The position numbers were made by a program, and so were the translations under genes. A stretch of DNA of 30,130 bases from Candidatus Eiseniibacteriota bacterium (GTDB taxonomy: Bacteria; JAFGKV01), in contig JALOPK010000005.1 of NCBI GenBank assembly GCA_025453925.1, forward strand, positions 1 to 30,130, written 5' to 3'. Positions 25,094 through 30,130 of this stretch are shown here, one piece after another. Numbering within the stretch: position 1 is the stretch's first letter; each line of letters opens with the position of its first letter. The notes beneath the pieces are model-generated. The model had not been told where the DNA came from, did no database searches, and worked only from the letters and a program-made list of their open reading frames with translations.

Positions 25094-26218
25094 CTAGTTC
25101 GTTGTCGTCCACAGGCTGCAGTAACTCCTGATGAGCCCAGCGTTTATGGCGTCCCAGCTGTACGATGCAGCGGTGTCTCGGGCCGCCCGGCCCATTGTGA
25201 CGCGGCGCGCCCCATCCAGGATCAGGGATTCCACCGCGTTGGCCATGCTCTGCGGATCATGTGGACAGGCGAGCACGCCGTCCTTGCCAGGCGTAATGAT
25301 GTCAGCAACCCCGCCTTGTGCGACTCCGATTGCCGGCAGGCCAGAGGCGAACGCCTCCAGAACGACGTTGCCGAACGTCTCAGTGGTGGAAGGGAAGACG
25401 AACAGATCAGCCGATGCATACCACGTTGACAGCAGATCCCCATGCTGGTACCCCGGGAATTGAGCATAGGGCAGCGCGTGCTGGAGCTCGTCACGCATGG
25501 GACCATCGCCGACGATGGCCAATGCGAACGGGCACCCGCGTTGTTCAAGGATACGAGAGGCCGCCACAAGGTCATCGAGGTCCTTCTCCTTCACGAGTCT
25601 GCCGACGAAGAGCAGCAGCGGCCTGTCCGCGGCTCCTACACTCCGCCTGAGAGCATCGCTGCGATAGGCCGGGGAGAACCGGTCGAGATCCACCCCCCGT
25701 TGCCACAGCTCAACTCGTCGGATGCCGCGCTCGGTCAACTCGCGCACTGCGCTGGGAGAAGGCGCATAGGTCTTCTCGAATTGATTGTGGAACCAGTGAA
25801 GGAACCGCCACCCGAGGCCCGCGACCTTAGTGAAGCCATAGTAGGAGAGGTAGGACACGAAGTGGGTATGGTAGCTGGAGACCGCAGGAAGTCCCCGTCG
25901 CCGCGCGTAGTCAGCTCCAAACATTCCCAGGAGGCTCGGACTGGTCACGTGAATCAGATCCGGCCGATACCGGTCCAGTTCCCGATCAAGTGGGTGCAGG
26001 TAGGGGATCGCGAGACGGTATTCCGAATAGAGGGCGACCGGCAGGGACACGAGCTTGTAGACGCGGTGACTCCAGGAGAACGACCTATCCGGCTTGAACG
26101 GAGAGAAGAATCGGTAATCGACTCCCCGCCTGTCCAGGCTCTGGGTCAGGTTGCACAGTGTGCGGACAACGCCATCCGTGTTGGGAGGAAGGCTCTCGGT
26201 GAAGTAGGCGACTCTCAT
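25094..26218 (-). CDS. GT4 glycosyltransferase, SQD2/MgtA/PimB-like
   Basis: This 374-residue GT-B enzyme resembles glycosyltransferases that put sugar on diacylglycerol or phosphatidylinositol. The N-terminus MRVAYFTESLPPNTDGVVRT and DLIHVTSPSLLGMFG, SSYHTHFVSYLSYYG are characteristic of this branch. The donor domain has FVGRLVKEKDLDDLV, IVGDGPMRDEL and E-x7-E in TETFGNVVLEAFASGLP. It starts at ATG 26218, two bases after the PAP2 stop. Together with the PAP2 phosphatase it could turn phosphatidic acid into glycosyl-diacylglycerol; the substrate is inferred from family and neighbours only. Confidence 0.88.
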   Translation of the reverse strand: MRVAYFTESLPPNTDGVVRTLCNLTQSLDRRGVDYRFFSPFKPDRSFSWSHRVYKLVSLPVALYSEYRLAIPYLHPLDRELDRYRPDLIHVTSPSLLGMFGADYARRRGLPAVSSYHTHFVSYLSYYGFTKVAGLGWRFLHWFHNQFEKTYAPSPSAVRELTERGIRRVELWQRGVDLDRFSPAYRSDALRRSVGAADRPLLLFVGRLVKEKDLDDLVAASRILEQRGCPFALAIVGDGPMRDELQHALPYAQFPGYQHGDLLSTWYASADLFVFPSTTETFGNVVLEAFASGLPAIGVAQGGVADIITPGKDGVLACPHDPQSMANAVESLILDGARRVTMGRAARDTAASYSWDAINAGLIRSYCSLWTTTN

Positions 26219-26220
26219 GA

Positions 26221-26751
26221 TTACCTCACCAGCCTGACGCCTATCCCGGCACTCACCATGCCCAAGATGGCACCGGCGATCACGTCACTGGGGTAATGGA
26301 CGCCATTGGCGACACGGGAGACGGCCACCAGTGCCGCCAGGGAGTAGCATGGAGCGGCCGCGCTCGGGTGGACGCTGGCCGCCAGCGAGGCAAAGACGAA
26401 GGCGCCCGCGGCGTGACCAGAAGGGAAGCTGAAGTCGCCAGGGGGCCGGACCCTCGCCAAGATAACCGCCGAGCGTCTGAAGGGGCGGGGCCGGCGGACA
26501 ATGGCCTTCACCGCGGTCTGCACCAGCAACTCTAGGGCGAAGGCAATGAGACCCGCGGGGATCACCGTGCGGAGCGTCGAAGGATCCTGGCATGCCAGGA
26601 GGCCCGCAGCAACCGCATAAGAGTGCCCATCGCCGAGCGCAGACGCGGCCTTCATCACGTCGGCTATGAGCCGCCTCTCCGCCACGCGGAAGGCGAACTG
26701 GGAACCAGAGAGATCCCATCGGTGCATCAGATGGAGGGCGGTTCCGTACAT
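26221..26751 (-). CDS. PAP2-family membrane phosphatase
   Basis: This is a 176-residue membrane protein of the type 2 phosphatidic acid phosphatase family, which removes phosphate from lipid phosphates such as phosphatidic acid or undecaprenyl pyrophosphate. All three catalytic motifs are visible: K82-x6-R89-P90, P110-S-G-H113 and S145-R-x5-H152-x3-D156. Several hydrophobic helices surround them. ATG 26751 has AGGAG 6 bases upstream. It is the first gene of the five-gene operon that continues with GT4, PHP, GT4 and the YbhN-like protein, and an 11-bp direct-repeat array lies 59 bases upstream of its start. Confidence 0.9.
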   Translation of the reverse strand: MYGTALHLMHRWDLSGSQFAFRVAERRLIADVMKAASALGDGHSYAVAAGLLACQDPSTLRTVIPAGLIAFALELLVQTAVKAIVRRPRPFRRSAVILARVRPPGDFSFPSGHAAGAFVFASLAASVHPSAAAPCYSLAALVAVSRVANGVHYPSDVIAGAILGMVSAGIGVRLVR

Positions 26752-26809
26752 GAAGGACTCCTGCCGGCTGGGGACCTATCCAACTCTCGACTCACACAAT
26801 GGGGCCGGG

Positions 26810-26849
26810 GCGTGCAGGTCGCGTGAGGACTGCGTGAGAATCGGGTGAG
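26810..26849. promoter_or_regulatory. Four-unit direct repeat with 11-bp period, candidate PhoB/OmpR-type operator
   Basis: Heptamers start exactly every 11 bases: GCGTGCA (26810), GCGTGAG (26821), GCGTGAG (26832) and GGGTGAG (26843), each followed by a 4-base spacer. Winged-helix response regulators of the OmpR/PhoB family bind such 7+4 arrays; read on the other strand the units are CTCACGC-like, similar in form to actinobacterial PHO boxes (GTTCACC units). The array lies between the divergent PAP2 operon and the secreted-protein gene at 26970. The identity of the regulator is inference. Confidence 0.5.
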
Positions 26850-26969
26850 GGGATGCCGGACTCGACTGATCGGCCGAGAATAGAGCCCTTGTGCCCCGCG
26901 TCCTGGAGGTGCACGTTGCTGCGCGGCGGGCCGTCTCGGAATCTGAATGGTCCCGTTGAGGAGGAAACG

Positions 26970-27590
26970 ATGACAGGAGCGTTCGCCCTCGCAATCGTTC
27001 TCGCGGCCGCGGCCACGGGGAATCATGCGGCTATCTCAGGAGACACCGACCCGAGCGGCATCTACCTTACCACCATGGGCGACCTTTCGGTGCTTGTGGG
27101 TGAGAGATGTCTGGCGTTTTCCTACCTATCGGTGTTCGGCCCGACTGCGCACATCTACGATGGCGCAGGAATCGCCCGCGAGGAGGAGGCAGGCCGGTTC
27201 GTCTGGGCGGATGAACACGGCTCGGTGGCGTTCGTCTTCCACGGGGATGCCCTGCGGCTCGAGGTGGAGGGCATTGCTTCCTTCTGCGGGGCAGGGTGGC
27301 CCGGCGACACCGTCAGCATCGCCGCGAGGCATGCGCCGAGCCGCCGCGTGGTCGCGGTGGACCAGGCGCATTTCCACACGGTCGGTTCAGAAACGCCGGT
27401 CTCCCGGAGAGCCTATGTCGTGCGCGGCGACACCGTTGAGGTGGTTCCCACCCGCCATGGCAACGGCGAGGGCTTCGTCCTCGCCCGATTCGTGGGACCC
27501 GCGCGGACTACCGTCGGCCTTCTTCGCGAGCACGAACTGGCGCCCGAGCCCGCACCGAAACTCCCTCCCATCGCAACCGAAGCGCAGTAG
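26970..27590 (+). CDS. Small secreted protein of unknown function, possible SH3-like C-terminus
   Basis: This protein has 206 residues from ATG 26970, chosen because GAGGAGGAA lies just upstream and the signal peptide then starts at once (MTGAFALAIVLAAAATG, cleavage near residues 17-21). The middle contains FSYLSVFGPTAHIYDGAG and GIASFCGAGWPGD, with two cysteines (in ERCLAF and SFCGAG) that could form a disulfide. The last 60 residues, AYVVRGDTVEVVP to TTVGLLREHEL, look like a bacterial SH3 or wall-binding fold. No catalytic motif was recognised and I do not know the family. It is transcribed away from the PAP2 operon and toward the large peptidase gene; the 11-bp repeats lie about 120 bases upstream. 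A longer frame from 26853 has no ribosome site. Confidence 0.75.
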   Translation: MTGAFALAIVLAAAATGNHAAISGDTDPSGIYLTTMGDLSVLVGERCLAFSYLSVFGPTAHIYDGAGIAREEEAGRFVWADEHGSVAFVFHGDALRLEVEGIASFCGAGWPGDTVSIAARHAPSRRVVAVDQAHFHTVGSETPVSRRAYVVRGDTVEVVPTRHGNGEGFVLARFVGPARTTVGLLREHELAPEPAPKLPPIATEAQ

Positions 27591-27714
27591 CCGGAAACCG
27601 GCCGGCCGCTGCGGCTATCGCCTCAGCGGGTGCGCGGGCCCCATGATCGGGCGGATGGATTGGTCCACGGTGTCGCTTCGCTGGCGCCCCCGCACCCATG
27701 GCGCCCTCATGGAG

Positions 27715-30130
27715 CTACTTGACCAGGATCATGGGCACCACGAGGCTCGAACCTCGACGATCCTGGGCCTTCAGCAGATAGGTGCCCGAGCCCAGCCCGG
27801 GCCCCACTATCACCCCTTCCAATCTCGCGTCCACCGGCAGGGATCGAACTCGCGCGCCGCGCACGTCATACACGTCGAGCCGTACCGGCCCGATGGCCCC
27901 GTCGATTCGAACCATGACGTCGTAACGGGCCGGCACAGGCGTCACTGCCAGTGCGAGCCGTTGCGGCATGGTCGTCGGGCCCGGCCCGGCCGCTCCCGGC
28001 CGGAGCAGTGCACTGGTGTGGGCAGGGTCGCGACCATTCTGCGGCCAGTCATCCGCCGGGCCGGCCGGCAGGCCGAGGGCCCAGACCTGCATCGTTCCCT
28101 GCGTCCCGGGCAGGATCACGTCGGTCGTGAGGTCGCCGTCCACATCGGCCACCGCGGGGCCGGCCTGGAGCTGCTCGCCCAACAGGAGCGGCCAGCCCTC
28201 CGTGCAGGTGCCCGCGCCCTCGTACACCGAGATCTTCCCCTGTTCCGATGCTACGGCAACCTCCTGTGCACCGTCTCCGTCCAGATCGGCGATCACGGGG
28301 CTGGCCCAGACTTCGGCTCCCGTCGCGCGGGGCCAACCGGGGAGCTCAACGCCTTCTCCATCCAGAACGTGGATCATGCCCGACAGGGTGGCGACGACCA
28401 CTTCGGCCCGGCCATCGCCATCAAGATCGCCCAGAGCGCACGGCGCCTGCACCCGTTCCCCGAGGACGGCGGGCCACCCGGGAAGCGCGGCACCCGCCAG
28501 ATCGAACGCCGCGACGCTCCCCGTTTCATCTGCGACCACAATGGCGGCGATTCCACCGTCGAACACGCCAAGCGCGGCGCCGCCCCATGATCGACCCGCC
28601 AGGGAGTTCGGCCATCCGGCCAGTTCCTGACCTTCTGCGGAGAACACGTGCAGCATGCTGTCCATCGACGCCACCGCAAGTTCCGGCCTTCCGTCGCCAT
28701 TCAGATCTCCGGCGGCCGGAGAGGAGTAGAGCGGGGCTCCCACGGCCACGGGCCAGCCGGGGGCCGAGACTCCACCGGCCGTGAGGCACACCAGGTCGCC
28801 GGAGAAACTGGCGGCGACGATCTCAAGGCCGCCATCGCCATCGAGATCCACCGCCGTCACGGGGTTAGGAATGCCGTACTGCGAGCCGGAAAGGGAATTG
28901 GGCCACCCAGGGCGCTCGCTTCCATCCAGCCCGAACACGTGGAGCTTCGCGCCACGGGTACCGACGATCACCTCAAGAGACCCATCCCCATCAAGATCGG
29001 CGAGCGTCGGCGTGGCCCAGAGCTGGTCCTGGATCTGCACCGGCCACCCCGGCAGGGGCTGCCCGGCGGAATCCAGAAGGTTGATTCTCCCATTCCGGTC
29101 GCTTGCCCCAAGAACTCCATCAGCATACACAGGGCTGCTCGCCAATATGCCCAGCCCCGTCGCGGGCCAGCCGGCCAGTGGTGAGGGCGTGTCGGGATGG
29201 TCCTGGGTGAACTCCTGATAGGTGAGCGTGAGATCGACCTCGGACGTATTGCAGACGACCATCACCTCCGGGTCCCATGTCGCGCCGAATCCGTCGAGGG
29301 ATACGACAAGAGTGCCCGCCACCTCACCCCGGTCATAGACCTCCATTGACCCACCACAGAATGGATACCGCACGTGGAGCACGTCGAGGTGGCGCCATTC
29401 ATCGCCTGGGCCGCTGATCGCCCACTCCATCAAGGCCCCGTCCCGGAGCCGCAGGTAGTCGATGCCCCACACCGCCACCTGCTCTGATGTTGAAGGGACG
29501 GGATAGGTTCCATGATCCTGGGCGAGACCCGGAGCGAGCGGCAGGTTGATCAGCGAGTACCCATACGCACCGCCGTGGAAGTCGGGCGACGGGTTGTCAA
29601 TGAGAATCGCCAGACTCCAGTTCTTGAACAGAGTCGCGAAATCAAGTTCGAAGCCCGAATCCTGCAGCGCATTCTCGATCCCGGTGATGCCGTTGGCGGG
29701 CTCAGCCAGGAGGGAGCGGGTGAACGGTGGTCCGCCGAAGCGGTCATATAGGTAGATGGCGAAAAGCGCGGTGCAGAAGTAGTCGCCCTCATCCGGCTCC
29801 CAGTTGGTGAGGGAAGCATCGGTGTTCTGTGCCCACGTGTCCGCCCATCCCCCGGCATTGAGATACCCCACCAGGAGTTCGGCGAGGCCGGAGCAGCCTT
29901 CGTTGATCCACAGTACTTCGTTGGCATCCTGGTTCCAGTTGATCATGTGCTGGAGCTCATGTGCCGGCACGACTGCGCCGAAGTCGGACGTGCGCGGATC
30001 CAGATTGTCGTCGTAGTACAGCATGTCCAGCTCATTGCTCGTCGGGTACACCGATGACGGGTACTCGTTGGTCGGGCTGAAGTAGCCGCCCACACCCGCG
30101 GGACCGATGTTGAGCACGAGAATATGGATG
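27715..30130 (-). CDS. Large secreted metallopeptidase-like protein with propeller repeats (N-terminus outside window)
   Basis: At least 800 residues are visible and the frame is still open at the window edge, so the N-terminus is missing. Near the visible start is HELQHMINW, an HExxH zinc-peptidase motif, with a possible glutamate ligand in NEGCSGLAE about 20 residues later (gluzincin-like, M30-type arrangement). From about residue 315 there are roughly eight tandem repeats of 45-50 residues, each with a GWP motif (LPGWPVQI, RPGWPNSL, APGWPVAV and so on) and often a DLDGDG calcium-type loop, forming an FG-GAP/VCBS-like beta-propeller. WPQNGRDPAHTS closes the repeats. The last 80 residues (VRLDVYDVRGARVRSL ... 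GSGTYLLKAQD) look like a FlgD/Por-type C-terminal sorting domain. A surface or secreted enzyme acting on extracellular protein is likely; the actual substrate is unknown. Confidence 0.85.
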   Translation of the reverse strand, partial: IHILVLNIGPAGVGGYFSPTNEYPSSVYPTSNELDMLYYDDNLDPRTSDFGAVVPAHELQHMINWNQDANEVLWINEGCSGLAELLVGYLNAGGWADTWAQNTDASLTNWEPDEGDYFCTALFAIYLYDRFGGPPFTRSLLAEPANGITGIENALQDSGFELDFATLFKNWSLAILIDNPSPDFHGGAYGYSLINLPLAPGLAQDHGTYPVPSTSEQVAVWGIDYLRLRDGALMEWAISGPGDEWRHLDVLHVRYPFCGGSMEVYDRGEVAGTLVVSLDGFGATWDPEVMVVCNTSEVDLTLTYQEFTQDHPDTPSPLAGWPATGLGILASSPVYADGVLGASDRNGRINLLDSAGQPLPGWPVQIQDQLWATPTLADLDGDGSLEVIVGTRGAKLHVFGLDGSERPGWPNSLSGSQYGIPNPVTAVDLDGDGGLEIVAASFSGDLVCLTAGGVSAPGWPVAVGAPLYSSPAAGDLNGDGRPELAVASMDSMLHVFSAEGQELAGWPNSLAGRSWGGAALGVFDGGIAAIVVADETGSVAAFDLAGAALPGWPAVLGERVQAPCALGDLDGDGRAEVVVATLSGMIHVLDGEGVELPGWPRATGAEVWASPVIADLDGDGAQEVAVASEQGKISVYEGAGTCTEGWPLLLGEQLQAGPAVADVDGDLTTDVILPGTQGTMQVWALGLPAGPADDWPQNGRDPAHTSALLRPGAAGPGPTTMPQRLALAVTPVPARYDVMVRIDGAIGPVRLDVYDVRGARVRSLPVDARLEGVIVGPGLGSGTYLLKAQDRRGSSLVVPMILVK

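Noticed and set aside
27025-28590. 521-residue open frame on the + strand
   Set aside because: It overlaps the secreted-protein gene in another frame and is antisense to the propeller repeats; composition is rich in Arg, Ala, Ser and Pro without domains.
1-30130. CRISPR array, insertion sequence or prophage
   Set aside because: No regularly spaced repeats of CRISPR length, no transposase, integrase or phage-like proteins were found on either strand.

Overview
This window is GC-rich, densely coded bacterial DNA holding about two dozen genes, one tRNA and the RNase P RNA. A TonB-type protein, signal peptides, large exported proteins with FlgD/Por-like C-terminal domains and a type A RNase P RNA point to a Gram-negative-type bacterium, probably an uncultured FCB-type lineage (Eisenbacteria, Krumholzibacteriota or similar). 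The taxonomic placement is inference only. No insertion sequence, phage gene or CRISPR array was seen.

Layout. 1-2956 (+): the tail of a TonB-domain protein and a large secreted beta-propeller-like protein. 2957-3732: a 776-base gap between converging genes with strong hairpins. 3733-6433 (-): a two-gene lysine-degradation operon, lysine-ketoglutarate reductase then saccharopine dehydrogenase, closely resembling the two halves of the animal/plant fusion enzyme AASS. 6649-7929 (+): a sulfatase-fold protein. 8095-20682 (-): a long co-directional block that reads, in the direction of transcription, tRNA-Val, a C4 zinc-ribbon coiled-coil protein, rnpB, relA/spoT, ribD, ribE, ribBA, ribH, nusB, a metallophosphoesterase, a methyltransferase, a GT4 and two GT2 glycosyltransferases, and a metallo-beta-lactamase-fold protein. 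From ribD on, successive genes overlap or lie within 6 bases of each other, so eleven genes look translationally coupled. They join riboflavin synthesis and NusB to what looks like polyprenol-phosphate sugar and surface glycan synthesis.

20948-26751 (-): a second operon of five genes, in order PAP2 phosphatase, GT4, PHP-domain protein with a half glycosyltransferase, GT4, and a YbhN/UPF0104 membrane protein. It looks like a membrane glycolipid module. Four repeats with an exact 11-bp period lie upstream of it (26810-26849), between it and a divergent secreted-protein gene. This is the geometry of OmpR/PhoB-family operators and suggests phosphate-responsive lipid remodelling. 26970-27590 (+): a small secreted protein of unknown function. 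27715-30130 (-): most of a giant secreted metallopeptidase-like protein with about eight GWP/DxDGDG propeller repeats; its N-terminus lies beyond the window.

Most notable points: (1) the 11-bp iterons in front of the glycolipid operon; (2) the relA start codon, which falls inside an extended P1 helix of the RNase P RNA; (3) two nearly identical long helices within rnpB; (4) the PHP protein carrying only the front half of a GT4; (5) the split, eukaryote-like saccharopine enzymes.
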